From NCBI GenBank assembly GCA_017308515.1, contig JAFKEN010000005.1, positions 310,001-374,000 of the forward strand: DNA of 64,000 nucleotides. Reading direction: 5' to 3'. Both the position numbers and the translations under genes were made by a program. The notes beneath the pieces were generated by a model. The model was not told the DNA's origin. It made no database searches and was given only the letters and a program-made list of their open reading frames with translations. Origin of the DNA: Actinomycetales bacterium (GTDB lineage Bacteria; Actinomycetota; Actinomycetes; Actinomycetales; Microbacteriaceae). This document shows positions 33,787 through 47,869 of this stretch, one piece after another (positions within the stretch are counted from its first letter, which is position 1; each line of letters begins with the position of its first letter).

Positions 33787-35532
33787 TCAGGAGGCCGGAT
33801 CGGCGCCGGGTTCGCGGCCGAGCAGCTCGGGCGGCGGCACAGTGAGGCGCAGCCGGCTCGGGTGGGCGGAGCCCAGGTGCACGGTGTTCCGGGTGCGGCG
33901 CGGCGCGGCCGGCGGGTACACGCCGGGGTTGACGTCCCACCGGGGCGACGACGAGGGGGTCAGGTCGACGCGGATGCGGTGGCCGGGCCGGAACACGTGC
34001 GCCGTCGACCAGAGGTCGACGCGGTACTCGAGCACGGCGCCGGGCTCGATCGCGGCGACCGGGCCCGCGCCGGTGAGCGGGTCCGTGGCGCGCGCCGAGC
34101 CGCGCTGCACACCGTCGGCGATCGGGATCACCCGCCCGTCGGGGTGCTCGTCGCTCAGCCGCACGACGACGTCGGCGTCGGTCCCGGTGGAGGCGAGGTG
34201 GATGACCGCCTCCACCGGGCCGAGCACCGCGACCGCGGCGTCGAGCGGCTCCGATCGCCACGACAGCACGTCGGCGCGGGATTCGAGCGGCCCCTGGTCG
34301 ACGGGACCGGGGCCGTAGGGCGGGAAGAGCAGCGTCGCGCCGCCGCGGGTGGGCACCGGGTCGGCGGGGTCGACGTCGACCGTCGCCTCGGCGGCGGGGC
34401 CGACGGCGTCGGTGAGAGCGCCGTCGCCGCCGAGGAAGAGCTCGCGCTCGGTCGAGCCGGTCGCGGGGAAGCCGTCGAGGTCGACCCAGCGGTCGAGCCC
34501 CATCACGAAGACGCGCGCGGGCGGCAGGGCCGGGTCGGCGCGGCGGCCCGCGAGGGTCGCGTCGAACCAGTCGATGAGCGTCCGGGTGAGGTCGCGCCCG
34601 CCGAGGTCGCCGCTCGACGCGGTCGGTCCGAAGTCGAGATCGCCGAGCCGGCCGGTCCAGTCGTCGTGCGACCACGGCCCCACGACGAGATGCCGCGGGG
34701 CGGTCGAGGGCAGGTCGCGCCAGACCCGGAGCGTCGAGCCGAGGAACACGTCGTACCAGCCGCCGAGCAGCAGCATCGGCACGTCGATCTCGTGCTCCCG
34801 GCCGAGGATCTTGCCGACTGCGTGCGCCGGGGCGTCGAGGGGGTCGCGCAGCCGGGCGCGCATCCAGTCGAGGGTCGGGCCGCCGGGCTCCCCGTCGAGG
34901 GCGCCGGCCGCGAAGGCCGCCCCGGAGACGATCGCCGCGTCGGCGGCCTCCCAGTCGCGCTGCGCGCGGGCGCGCTCGGTCTCGTCGGCGAGGTGCGCGA
35001 TGCGGTCGGGGTCGATCGCCCCGTGCGACCACGCCGTCATGCTGCCGATCTCGGGCACTCCGCCGCGGAAGCGGAAGCCGTCGAGGCCGGTGGCGACCGG
35101 CGTCACCGCGGGCGCGATCGAGCGCAGCGCGGGCGCGCCGCCGAGCAGGGCGGAGAACTGGGTCTCGGAGGCGTAGGAGGCGCCCCACATGCCGACCCGG
35201 CCGTCGCACTCGGGCAGGTCCGCGAGCCACGCGACGGCGTCGGCGCCGTCGTCGAGCTCCTGCGCGGAGGGGTCGAACTCGCCGCCCGAGCCGTAGCGGC
35301 CGCGCACGTCCTGGAGCGCGACGAGGTAGCCGGCGGCGACGAGGCGATCCACCTCGACGCGCGTGCCGCTCTCGTCACCGCTCACGTCGTAGGGGTGGCG
35401 GGTCATCAGAGCCGGCCAGGGTCCCGCGCCGGCGGGGACGAGCAGGGTGGTGCGCAGGGCGACCCCGTCGCGCAGCACGCACTCCACCTCGCGCCGCGTG
35501 ATCGCGGTCGTCGGGTCGGGCTGCGTCGCCAC
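33787..35532 (-). CDS. CocE/NonD-family alpha/beta hydrolase (S15-like)
   Basis: A 581-residue cytoplasmic hydrolase of the CocE/X-Pro dipeptidyl-peptidase group. The nucleophile Ser is in GMWGASYAS, Asp probably near GGWYDVFLG, and His in VGPWSHDDW. The C-terminal half is the jelly-roll domain (VDLWSTAHVFRPGHRIRVDLTPSSSPRWDVN). The GTG at 35532 has GAAGGTGG upstream. Enzymes of this family cleave esters, Xaa-Pro peptides or acylated drugs. It is the first gene of the transporter operon. Confidence 0.88.
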   Translation of the reverse strand: MATQPDPTTAITRREVECVLRDGVALRTTLLVPAGAGPWPALMTRHPYDVSGDESGTRVEVDRLVAAGYLVALQDVRGRYGSGGEFDPSAQELDDGADAVAWLADLPECDGRVGMWGASYASETQFSALLGGAPALRSIAPAVTPVATGLDGFRFRGGVPEIGSMTAWSHGAIDPDRIAHLADETERARAQRDWEAADAAIVSGAAFAAGALDGEPGGPTLDWMRARLRDPLDAPAHAVGKILGREHEIDVPMLLLGGWYDVFLGSTLRVWRDLPSTAPRHLVVGPWSHDDWTGRLGDLDFGPTASSGDLGGRDLTRTLIDWFDATLAGRRADPALPPARVFVMGLDRWVDLDGFPATGSTERELFLGGDGALTDAVGPAAEATVDVDPADPVPTRGGATLLFPPYGPGPVDQGPLESRADVLSWRSEPLDAAVAVLGPVEAVIHLASTGTDADVVVRLSDEHPDGRVIPIADGVQRGSARATDPLTGAGPVAAIEPGAVLEYRVDLWSTAHVFRPGHRIRVDLTPSSSPRWDVNPGVYPPAAPRRTRNTVHLGSAHPSRLRLTVPPPELLGREPGADPAS

Positions 35533-35598
35533 GGGGTCCACCTTCGTCGTCGAATGGTTCCGGGCCGCCGGGCCGCGAGGGCGGCGGCGTCCCTGGCC

Positions 35599-35628
35599 AG
35601 TGTGGGAAGCCGCGCGCGAGAGAGTCAA
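35599..35628 (-). promoter_or_regulatory. Possible promoter of the CocE-transporter operon
   Basis: On the minus strand TTGACT (35623-35628) and CACACT (35599-35604) are 18 bp apart, about 70 bp upstream of the GTG at 35532. The -35 is near consensus; the -10 only partly fits. Confidence 0.45.
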
Positions 35629-35690
35629 CGCTGCTTTCCCGGCGTGTGATGCCGGGATTCCCGTCATTCCGGCGGCCGGATCCCCGTGAT

Positions 35691-35696
35691 TAGCAT
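35691..35696 (+). promoter_or_regulatory. -10 of the leaderless DUF3237-like gene
   Basis: TAGCAT followed by exactly 7 bp and then GTG (35704), the same geometry as the LacI gene. No ribosome site exists between, so translation probably begins at the transcript's 5' end. Confidence 0.5.
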
Positions 35697-35703
35697 CGCC
35701 CTC

Positions 35704-35937
35704 GTGTCCGACTCCGGCGTCGCACCGACGCTCACCTTCCTGGCCCGCATCGACGTCGATGTGGACGCCCCGATCGACCTCGGCGCCGGGGAGGGCCCCG
35801 TGCGCATCTACTTCCCCTCGAGCCCGCGGATGTCGTCGGCCTCCGACCGCTGGGCGTGGCTGTCCAGCCGCATCCTCGTCGCGCGCGGCGAGCGCACCCC
35901 GACGACCGTGGCGCTCGAGGTGTTCACGGTCGACTGA
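35704..35937 (+). CDS. Shortened DUF3237-like protein
   Basis: A 77-residue product. Its N-terminal part (LTFLARIDVDVDAPIDLGAG) resembles the start of DUF3237 proteins, and its C-terminal part (WAWLSSRILVARGERTPTTV) resembles their end. The usual middle of about 60-70 residues (the GG-rich barrel) seems to be missing in frame. It is probably a deletion derivative, functional or decaying. The last 130 bp overlap the 3' end of the mgtA-like gene on the other strand. Identification rests on my memory of the family pattern. Confidence 0.5.
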   Translation: MSDSGVAPTLTFLARIDVDVDAPIDLGAGEGPVRIYFPSSPRMSSASDRWAWLSSRILVARGERTPTTVALEVFTVD

Positions 35938-38441
35938 GCGACCGCGCGCCCGACCCCGAGCAGCCGTCGCGCGGGCCGTTTGACGAGCTCGTTGGCGGCG
36001 ATGTAGCCCAGCAGCACGCCGCCCAGCGCGAGCGCCATGACGGGGCTCGGCGGCGCGATCCCCAGGAGCATGGCGACCGGCGGCACGAACGGCAGCGCGA
36101 CCGTGAGCGCCGCGACGCCCAGGCTCAGGCCGAGCAGCAGTCGCGAGGGTCGGGAGGCCCAGATCGGCCGAGCCGTGCGCAGCGAGAACAGCACGGCCAG
36201 CTCGGTGAGGGTGGAGATCACGAACCAGGCGCCCTGGAAGACCCCGGCGGTCGCGTGGAACCCGAGCACCAGCACCGCGAAGGTCGCGATGTCGAAGACC
36301 GTCGAGATCAGCCCGAACACGACCATGAACAGCTGGATGCGCCCGAGCCGCCAGCGCACCGGCAGGCGCTCCTGCTCCGGGTCGACCGCGTCGGAGGCGA
36401 TCGCCATCGCCGGGATGTCGCTCAGGAAGTTGAGCAGCAGGATCTGGCGCGGCAGCAGCGGCAGGAAGGGCAGCACGACGCTCGCCACCGCGAGCGAGAG
36501 CATGTTGCCGAAGTTCGCACTGGTGGTCAGCCGGATGTACTTGAGGGTGTTGGCGAAGGTCTGGCGCCCGAGCCGCACCCCGTCGACCACGACGTCGAGG
36601 CCCTTGTCGAGCAGCACCACGCTCGCCGCCTGCTTGGCGACGTCGACCGCGGTGTCCACCGAGATGCCGACGTCGGCGGCGTGCAGGGCGGGGGCGTCGT
36701 TGACACCGTCGCCGAGGAACCCGACGGTCTCGCCGCCGTGCCGCAGCGCCGCGACGATGCGCTCCTTGTCGATCGGCTCGACCTCGGCGAACACCGTGAC
36801 CTCGCGCACGGCGATGGCGAGCTGCGCGGGACCGAGCCCACGCAGCTGCTCGCCGCGCAGCACCCGGTCGGCGGGGATCCCCACCGCGCGCGCCGCGGTC
36901 TGCGCGGCGGCGACGCTGTCGCCGGTGATGAGGCGCACGTCGACCCCGAGCTCATGAAGGGTGCCGACCGCCTCGGCCGCCCCCGGCTTCGGCGGGTCGT
37001 GGAACACCAGCAGCCCCTCGAGCCGCAGCTCGCGCTCGTCGTCGCGAGTGAGGCGGCCCTCCTCGCGGGGCCGCGGCCGGGAGGCGAGGGCGATGACCCG
37101 GTCGCCGCGGCGGGCGTGACGCTCCGCGAGCTCGGCGACCCCCGCCGGAGGCGTTGTGCAGAGCGCGAGCACCGAGGCGACGGCGCCCTTCGTGATGAGA
37201 AGATCGGTTCCCGCGACCTCGACGAGCACGCTCAGCCTCTTGCGCTGGAAATCGTAGGGCACTTCGTCGAGGGCGACCGCCCGGGAGGGGGCGACCGCGA
37301 GGATCGCGTCGTCGAGCGGGTTGACGAAGCCGCGCTGGGCCGCCGCGTTCGCTGCGGCGAGGTCGCGCACCCGCTCGCTCGGGCGGCCGTCGGCGTCGAT
37401 CCAGGCGTCGAGGTGCGCCGCGCCGGCCGTGAGCGTGCCGGTCTTGTCGGTGCACAGCACGGTGAGCGCACCGAGATCCTCGATCGCGTCGAGTCGCTTG
37501 ACGACCACGCGTCGGGCCGCGAGACGGCGGGCTCCGGTCGCGAGGCTCAGCGCCACGATCGCGGGGAGCATCTGCGGCGTGATGCCGACCGCGAGCGAGA
37601 GGGCGAACAGCAGCGAGTCCAGTACGGGCCGCCCGAGCAGCCAGTTGACGAGGAAGATCGCGGTCGTCAGCACGGCGACCAGGCGCACGAGCAACCAGCC
37701 GAAGCGCCCGATCCCGCGTTCGAACGACGTGCGCACCGCCGCGGTGCCGACCGCGCGCGCGACGCGGCCGAACTCGGTGGCGCGTCCGACCGCGGTCACG
37801 ACCGCCACGGCGCGGCCCGACACGACGTGGCTGCCGAGGCTCACGCAGTTGGTCCGCGCCGCGATGCCGGCCGAGGCCGGCACGGTCGCCTCGGCGCTCT
37901 TCTCCACCGGGAAGGTCTCGCCGGTCAGCGCGGAGGCGTCGACGAGCAGGTCGGTGCTCTCGAGCAACCGCGCGTCGGCGGGCACGAGGTCGCCCGCCGC
38001 CAGCTCCACCACATCGCCGACGACGACCTCGCCGAGGGGGACGGCCGTGCGGACCGCGTCGCGGCGCACGTACGCCCAGACCTGCACCGACGCGAGCAGT
38101 TCGGCGACGGCGCGGTCGGCACGGTGCTCCTGCCAGAACCCGAGCAGTCCGCTCGCGGCGATGATGGCGAGGATGATCCCGCCGTCGAGTACGTCGCCGA
38201 GCGCCATCGAGATCACCGTCGCGGCGACCAGCACGAGCGAGATGGGATTGGCGAACTGGGCCGCGAGCACGCGCACCGTGCTGCGTCGGGCGGGCCCGCC
38301 GAGCCGTTCCGACGCCGGGGGGCGGCGCGCCTCGACCTGAGCGGTCGACAGCCCCTCCGGTCGGGTGCCGAGTGCGGTCAGGAGAGCCTCGCGCGGGCAA
38401 GCCCAGGGGGAGGAGACGCCGGACGGCGGCAGCGCGCTCAT
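35808..38441 (-). CDS. mgtA: P-type ATPase, Mg2+-transporting (MgtA/P3B type)
   Basis: An 877-residue P-type ATPase. It has an N-terminal actuator domain with LTGETFPVEK, the phosphorylation Asp332 in CTDKTGT, GDGVNDAPAL in the hinge and about ten membrane segments. The N-terminus and IAFDKLTSANFGNM-like region (TTSANFGNMLSLA) match MgtA rather than calcium pumps. The ATG has TAGCGT 6 bp upstream (leaderless). The final 45 or so residues after RPARRL are atypical and antisense to the DUF3237-like gene, perhaps a result of the rearrangement there. Mg2+ import is likely. Confidence 0.88.
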   Translation of the reverse strand: MSALPPSGVSSPWACPREALLTALGTRPEGLSTAQVEARRPPASERLGGPARRSTVRVLAAQFANPISLVLVAATVISMALGDVLDGGIILAIIAASGLLGFWQEHRADRAVAELLASVQVWAYVRRDAVRTAVPLGEVVVGDVVELAAGDLVPADARLLESTDLLVDASALTGETFPVEKSAEATVPASAGIAARTNCVSLGSHVVSGRAVAVVTAVGRATEFGRVARAVGTAAVRTSFERGIGRFGWLLVRLVAVLTTAIFLVNWLLGRPVLDSLLFALSLAVGITPQMLPAIVALSLATGARRLAARRVVVKRLDAIEDLGALTVLCTDKTGTLTAGAAHLDAWIDADGRPSERVRDLAAANAAAQRGFVNPLDDAILAVAPSRAVALDEVPYDFQRKRLSVLVEVAGTDLLITKGAVASVLALCTTPPAGVAELAERHARRGDRVIALASRPRPREEGRLTRDDERELRLEGLLVFHDPPKPGAAEAVGTLHELGVDVRLITGDSVAAAQTAARAVGIPADRVLRGEQLRGLGPAQLAIAVREVTVFAEVEPIDKERIVAALRHGGETVGFLGDGVNDAPALHAADVGISVDTAVDVAKQAASVVLLDKGLDVVVDGVRLGRQTFANTLKYIRLTTSANFGNMLSLAVASVVLPFLPLLPRQILLLNFLSDIPAMAIASDAVDPEQERLPVRWRLGRIQLFMVVFGLISTVFDIATFAVLVLGFHATAGVFQGAWFVISTLTELAVLFSLRTARPIWASRPSRLLLGLSLGVAALTVALPFVPPVAMLLGIAPPSPVMALALGGVLLGYIAANELVKRPARRLLGVGRAVAQSTVNTSSATVVGVRSPRATRMRLDSHAQRSEADDIRGLEGK

Positions 38442-38447
38442 GGCAGA

Positions 38448-38453
38448 ACGCTA
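38448..38453 (-). promoter_or_regulatory. -10 of leaderless mgtA-like gene
   Basis: On the minus strand TAGCGT, 6 bp, then ATG (38441). No ribosome site is present. Same spacing as at 51556, 51666, 56927 and 60166. Confidence 0.5.
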
Positions 38454-38599
38454 GGTGCGTCGCGGCCGCGCGACCGGGACCTTCGCCCCGCGCGTGCGCC
38501 GCGCGAACCGCCGCCTCCCGTGGGACGTTCGGCTCTGCGCACCCGCGAGCCGTGCGCGCACGCTGGGATCGTCGGATCGCAGCCACGCGGGAGGTCGCC

Positions 38600-39448
38600 G
38601 TGTCCGAGGAGTGGAGCATCGTCGTCGGGATCGACGAGGAGCCGGCGAGTCGACTCGCCCTCGACTGGGCGATCGATCTCGCCCATGGCCGACCGGTCCG
38701 GCTGCGGCTCGTGCACGCGGTCGACGTGCTCATGCCGGAGTCGGCGGACGCCGAGCGGATCCTCGCCGAGGCCGCGCACCGGGTCGAGGAGACCGCGCCG
38801 GGATGCCCGATGGACACGGTCGTGGCCGACGGTCCCATCCCGGACGCGCTCCTGCGTCACGCGGAGGGGGCCGACCTGCTCGTCATCGGCTCGCACCGCA
38901 CTCGTCGGTGGCGGTCGATCCTGACCGGCGACGTGCCGGGGCGGATGGCGCGCGCCGAGCGCTGCGCGGTGGTCGTGGTACCGGATGACTGGGCTCCCCA
39001 TCCCGGTGGCGATGTCGTGGTGGGGGTGGCCGACGACGACAGCAGCCGGGAAGCCATCGAGCGGGCCGCGGAGTTCGCCGAGGTCGACGGCGCCGCGCTC
39101 CGGCTGGTGCACGGCTGGAGCCCGATCCTGCCGGGCGATCCGGCGCTGCCGCCGCCGGTGGATCTCGAGACCCTGCACCGCGACCGGCTCGACGACGCGC
39201 TCGACGCCGTGCGCGGCGGCCACCCGGATCTGCGGGTGCACGGCGCACTTCTCCCCGGCGACGCCGCTCATGGTCTCATCCAAGCCTCGCGGACCCCGGA
39301 ACTGATCGTCGTGGGCTCGCACCGCCACGGCGTGCTGGCCGGGGCGTTGCTGGGCTCGGTCGCGCGACGCCTGCTGCGCGAGTCCCGGACGCCGCTGTGC
39401 ATCGTGCCGGCGGGTCCCGACGACGCGGGGGCCGCGCTCGTGCGATGA
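38600..39448 (+). CDS. Tandem universal stress protein (UspA family)
   Basis: A 282-residue protein with two Usp domains (about 5-130 and 142-275). The second carries the ATP-binding G-2x-G-9x-G-S/T type motif as VVGSHRHGVLAGALLGSVARRLL; the first has VIGSHRTRRWRSILTGDVPGR. GGGAGG precedes the GTG at 38600. Such proteins bind ATP and act in stress, dormancy or ion homeostasis. It is divergent from mgtA and faces the large permease gene, which suggests a shared role in cation or membrane stress. Confidence 0.9.
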   Translation: MSEEWSIVVGIDEEPASRLALDWAIDLAHGRPVRLRLVHAVDVLMPESADAERILAEAAHRVEETAPGCPMDTVVADGPIPDALLRHAEGADLLVIGSHRTRRWRSILTGDVPGRMARAERCAVVVVPDDWAPHPGGDVVVGVADDDSSREAIERAAEFAEVDGAALRLVHGWSPILPGDPALPPPVDLETLHRDRLDDALDAVRGGHPDLRVHGALLPGDAAHGLIQASRTPELIVVGSHRHGVLAGALLGSVARRLLRESRTPLCIVPAGPDDAGAALVR

Positions 39449-39467
39449 CCGACGCAGGGCGCCGGGC

Positions 39468-41456
39468 TCATCCCCCGACGTGCACGACGGGACGCTGCTC
39501 GGGATCCGGCTCGACCTCCCGGAGGATCTCGCGGACCAGCGGTGCCGTGTCGCCCTTGCCCAGCAGCAGGTACCTCAGCAGGTGCTGCACCGGGTTGCCC
39601 TCCGACCACTCGAAGTAGGCGTGCGGGCGCACCCCGGTCGCGTCGCGCAGGGCGACGAGGATTGCCGCGATCGCGTTGGGGACGGCCGGGCTGTCGGCCC
39701 GCAGAATCCGGAACCCGCCGACCTCCACGCCGCGCACGACGAGGGTCTCCCGGAAGTCGGAAGGGTCCACGACGTCGATCTCGAGGAAGAGCAGGTCGAC
39801 CCGCCGCGGCAGCGGGTTGATCTGCGCGAGCGCGCGACGCTTGCGCACGTAGTCGCCGGGGTCGCCCGCGTCGCGCCGATTCGCGACGAGATCGAGCCGG
39901 TCGTCGCCCCGCAGCGACTCCTCGACGAAGCGGCGCGCCGCCTCGTCGAAGTCCACCGAGGTCGCGCGCAGCTCGGTCGCCCGGCGCACCCGCGAGAGCA
40001 GCGAGATCACCACGATCGCGAGGATGAACAGGAGCGAGATCGCGATCCCGTCCGGCTTCTCGATCATGTTCGCGACCAGCGCGTACCCCATCACGACCGC
40101 GACGACCGAGAACGCGACCGCGGAGGCCACGGCCCGGCGACGCACGGCCGAGATGACGACCGCGACGACAGCCGACACCATCATCGCGAGGATACCGGTC
40201 GCGTACGCGCCCGCCTGCGCGTTCACGTCGGCGCCGAAGGCGACCGTGATGACGACGCTGATGCCGGTGTACACGAGCACCACTGGGCGCACCGCGCGGG
40301 TCCAGTCGGGCGCCATCCCGTAGGTCGGCAGGTAGCGCGGCACGATGTTGATCAACCCGGCCATCGCCGACGCGCCCGCGAACCACAGGATCGCCACCGT
40401 GCTCAGGTCGTAGACCGTTCCGATCACCGGTCCGAACCACGCGTGCGCGAGGTACGCGAGCGCACGGCCGTCGGCGTCGCCGCCGGGCTGGAACTCCCGA
40501 GCGGGGATGAACAGCGTCGTGACCAGGGAGCTGCCGATCAGATAGACGCTCATCGTCGCCGCCGCGGCCGTGAGCAGCTTGCGGGTGTTCCGGATCCGAT
40601 CCGCGAGCCGCGCGGCGGCCGATCCTCCGCGCGCGGCGATGAGCGGCATCATGCTGACGCCGGTCTCGAATCCCGAGAGCCCGAGCACGAGGAGCGGGAA
40701 CGCGAGCACCGTCGTCGCCGCCACCGCGCCGGCACCTCCCGCTCCCGCAATGAGGCCCGCCCACCAGTGCGTCACGAGCGAGGGAGTCGCGACCAGCCGG
40801 GCGAGCCCGGCGGCGATCACGGCCGCATTGAGGCCGAGGAACGCGAGCACGATCGGAACCGCGACGTTGACCGCCTCGGTGAACCCCAGCAGGAAGACGC
40901 CGCCGAGCAGCAGGACGAGCGCGATCGTCAGGGGGAGCTGGAGGCCACGCAGGCTCTCGGGTGTGATCGGGTTCTCGAGCAGATGGACCGAGGCGTCGGC
41001 GGCGGAGAGCGTGATCGTCACGATCCAGGACGTCGCGACGAACCCGAGGAGTACCAGCACGAACAGCTTGCCCCGCCAGAAGGGCAGCAGGCGCTCGAGC
41101 ATCGCGATCGAGCCCTGACCGTGCGGGCTCTCGACGGCGACCCTGCGGTACATGGGGAGCATGCCCAGGAGGGTGAGCGCCACGATGACCAGGGTGGCGA
41201 GCGGCGACAGGGCCCCCGCCGCCAGCACGGCGATGGCGGGCAGGTACGAGAGCGTCGAGAAGTAGTCGACGCCGGTCAGAGTGAGCACCTTCCACCACGG
41301 ATGCGCCGACCGGCCGGGACCCTCGCTCTCGGGTCCCACCGGCGCCACGGTGTCGCGACCCAGCCACCGCTGCAGGGGGGTGCGGGCCGGGGGATGCGAC
41401 AGCCGCCCGGGCACCGACGCCGGCAGCACGAAGGCGCTCCAGTCACGGTGCTCCAC
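39468..41456 (-). CDS. APC/KUP-superfamily permease with C-terminal cytosolic domain
   Basis: A 662-residue transporter with about 12 hydrophobic segments between residues 55 and 510, then a soluble tail of about 150 residues. It starts with [18 protein letters not shown] and contains [13 protein letters not shown] and [10 protein letters not shown], features of a large APC-superfamily group related to KUP/KimA potassium transporters and amino acid permeases. The GTG has CGAGGAGAG upstream. Potassium or amino acid uptake are both possible. Neighbouring Usp and mgtA genes favour an ion-related role, as a weak inference. Confidence 0.75.
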   Translation of the reverse strand: MEHRDWSAFVLPASVPGRLSHPPARTPLQRWLGRDTVAPVGPESEGPGRSAHPWWKVLTLTGVDYFSTLSYLPAIAVLAAGALSPLATLVIVALTLLGMLPMYRRVAVESPHGQGSIAMLERLLPFWRGKLFVLVLLGFVATSWIVTITLSAADASVHLLENPITPESLRGLQLPLTIALVLLLGGVFLLGFTEAVNVAVPIVLAFLGLNAAVIAAGLARLVATPSLVTHWWAGLIAGAGGAGAVAATTVLAFPLLVLGLSGFETGVSMMPLIAARGGSAAARLADRIRNTRKLLTAAAATMSVYLIGSSLVTTLFIPAREFQPGGDADGRALAYLAHAWFGPVIGTVYDLSTVAILWFAGASAMAGLINIVPRYLPTYGMAPDWTRAVRPVVLVYTGISVVITVAFGADVNAQAGAYATGILAMMVSAVVAVVISAVRRRAVASAVAFSVVAVVMGYALVANMIEKPDGIAISLLFILAIVVISLLSRVRRATELRATSVDFDEAARRFVEESLRGDDRLDLVANRRDAGDPGDYVRKRRALAQINPLPRRVDLLFLEIDVVDPSDFRETLVVRGVEVGGFRILRADSPAVPNAIAAILVALRDATGVRPHAYFEWSEGNPVQHLLRYLLLGKGDTAPLVREILREVEPDPEQRPVVHVGG

Positions 41457-41547
41457 GAACGCTCTCCTCGACGACCGACGATGGTCGGCGGACGCGTTCG
41501 TCGACCCGGAGCGGAGACTACTCCCGCCGAACGTCGAGTCGCTGCTG

Positions 41548-41621
41548 TAGCGAGGGCGGGACTCGAACCCGCGACACCACGATTATGAGCCGTGTGCTCT
41601 AACCACCTGAGCTACCCCGCC
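41548..41621 (-). tRNA. tRNA-Met (CAT, elongator)
   Basis: A cloverleaf reads on the minus strand: acceptor GGCGGGG pairs with CCTCGCT (two G-U pairs), the D arm is GCTCAGGTGGTTAGAGC, the anticodon loop CTCATAA (anticodon CAT) resembles elongator Met tRNA, and the T arm is GCGGG-TTCGAGT-CCCGC. No CCA is encoded. tRNA-Thr lies 46 bp upstream. Confidence 0.93.
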
Positions 41622-41667
41622 GGGCCCCACTCCTGCCGCCGTGCAGCCACACCGACGAGAGCGGGAG

Positions 41668-41739
<72 letters not shown>

Positions 41740-41883
41740 GCGCACGAGAGGCCGACCGGCCGCTGGCACCGCACGATGCTATCACCGGGCTCGGGGCCCT
41801 CCGAACCGGAGCCAACCCGAGCGCCGCCCGAGAATCGCCGCCGCGCTCGGCCGCGCGGCGCCGAATTCCGCTACACCGTTGGC

Positions 41884-43161
41884 ATGGGCGTTCTCGAGTC
41901 GCTGCGGGAGTGGATGCCCCGCCAGCGTTGGTTCGCCGGGAAGGGCCACTCCCCGCGGCTGCGCCTGCTCGACGCGCAGCCCGACGGCCCGGCCACCCGC
42001 TACCTCGTGATGGACGACGCCGGGTGGCTGCCGACGCTGTACCACGTGCCGCTGTGCCACGCGTCGCGCCCGCCCGCCGAACTGACGCCCGTGCTCGAGG
42101 CGGCGGTCGTCGGGCCCGACGACGCGGGCCGCGTGCTGCTCGACGCCCCGCGCGATCCGCGCTACGCGGCCGACCTGCTCGCGCGCTTCGGGGTCGAGGC
42201 GCTGCCCGGCGGCACGCGCGTTCTCGGCGGCGAGCAGTCGAACACCTCGCTCGTGTGCGCGACTGTCGACGGGCCGCCCGTCGTCGTGAAGCTCTACCGG
42301 GTGCTGCACCACGGCGAGAACCCCGACGTGACGGGGCAGGCGGCGCTGAGCTCCGTCGGCTCGCGCGACGTGCCGCGGTTCGTCGGGCAGCTCGGCGCGA
42401 TCTGGCCCGACATCGGCCGGACCGACGGGGTCGCCGCCGGAACCGTCGCCTTCGCGCAGGAGTTCGTCCCCGACGCGCGGCCCGCGTGGGAGGTCGCGCT
42501 CGACGCGGCGCGCCGGGGCGAGGCGCTCGACACGGCGGCGGCGGGGATCGGCGCGGGCGTCGCGCGCATCCATCACGACCTCGCGCGGGCGCTGCCCACC
42601 CGCCCGGCCGACGAGGACGACCGCGCCGCGATCACCGGCGCGTGGGACCGGCGGCTGCGGATCGCGCTCGCCGAGGTGCCCGGCCTCGCGGAGGCCGAGG
42701 CCGGGATCGCGGCGGTGTACGCGCGGGCGGCAACGGAGTCGTGGCCGACGCTGCAGCGCATCCACGGCGACCTGCACCTGGGCCAGGTGCTCGCGGTGCC
42801 GGGCGGCGGGTGGCGGTTCATCGACTTCGAGGGCGAGCCGATGCGGCCGATGGCGGAGCGCTCGGCTCCCGACCTCGCGCCCCGCGACGTCGCCGGCATG
42901 CTGCGCTCGTTCGACTACGCGGCGGGCGCGGCGCTCGGACCGGGCGCCGACCCGGCCTGGGCGCGCTCGGCGCGCGCGGCGTTCCTCGCCGGCTACGCCT
43001 CCGAGCGCGGCGACGCCGCGGCGAGCGGTCCGCTGGGCGAGGCTCTCGAGCTCGACAAGGCCGTGTACGAGGCGATCTACGAGTCGCGCAACCGCCCGGC
43101 CTGGCTGCCGATCCCGCTCGCGGGCATCGCGGCGATCCTCGCGCGCGGCGGCACCGCCTGA
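41884..43161 (+). CDS. mak: Maltokinase-like phosphotransferase
   Basis: A 425-residue kinase of the maltokinase (Pep2/Mak) family: N-terminal cap domain (LREWMPRQRWFAGKG), nucleotide region (VLGGEQSNTSLV, VVVKLYR), and catalytic IHGDLHLGQVL followed by IDFEGEP. It would phosphorylate maltose to maltose-1-phosphate for GlgE. The ATG at 41884 follows TACACC and 6 bp, a possible leaderless start. Mak is commonly next to treS or glgE; here it precedes treX by 113 bp, with neither partner present in the window. Confidence 0.88.
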   Translation: MGVLESLREWMPRQRWFAGKGHSPRLRLLDAQPDGPATRYLVMDDAGWLPTLYHVPLCHASRPPAELTPVLEAAVVGPDDAGRVLLDAPRDPRYAADLLARFGVEALPGGTRVLGGEQSNTSLVCATVDGPPVVVKLYRVLHHGENPDVTGQAALSSVGSRDVPRFVGQLGAIWPDIGRTDGVAAGTVAFAQEFVPDARPAWEVALDAARRGEALDTAAAGIGAGVARIHHDLARALPTRPADEDDRAAITGAWDRRLRIALAEVPGLAEAEAGIAAVYARAATESWPTLQRIHGDLHLGQVLAVPGGGWRFIDFEGEPMRPMAERSAPDLAPRDVAGMLRSFDYAAGAALGPGADPAWARSARAAFLAGYASERGDAAASGPLGEALELDKAVYEAIYESRNRPAWLPIPLAGIAAILARGGTA

Positions 43162-43274
43162 GCGCGCGCTGCGAACCTGTCAAGACCCGCCCCCGCCCCG
43201 CGGCGCGCACCTACCCTGCCGACAGGGGCAGTCCGCTCCCCGGTGCGGGCCGACCCCGTCGACGAGAGGCGCGC

Positions 43275-47865
<4,591 letters not shown>

Positions 47866-47869
<4 letters not shown>

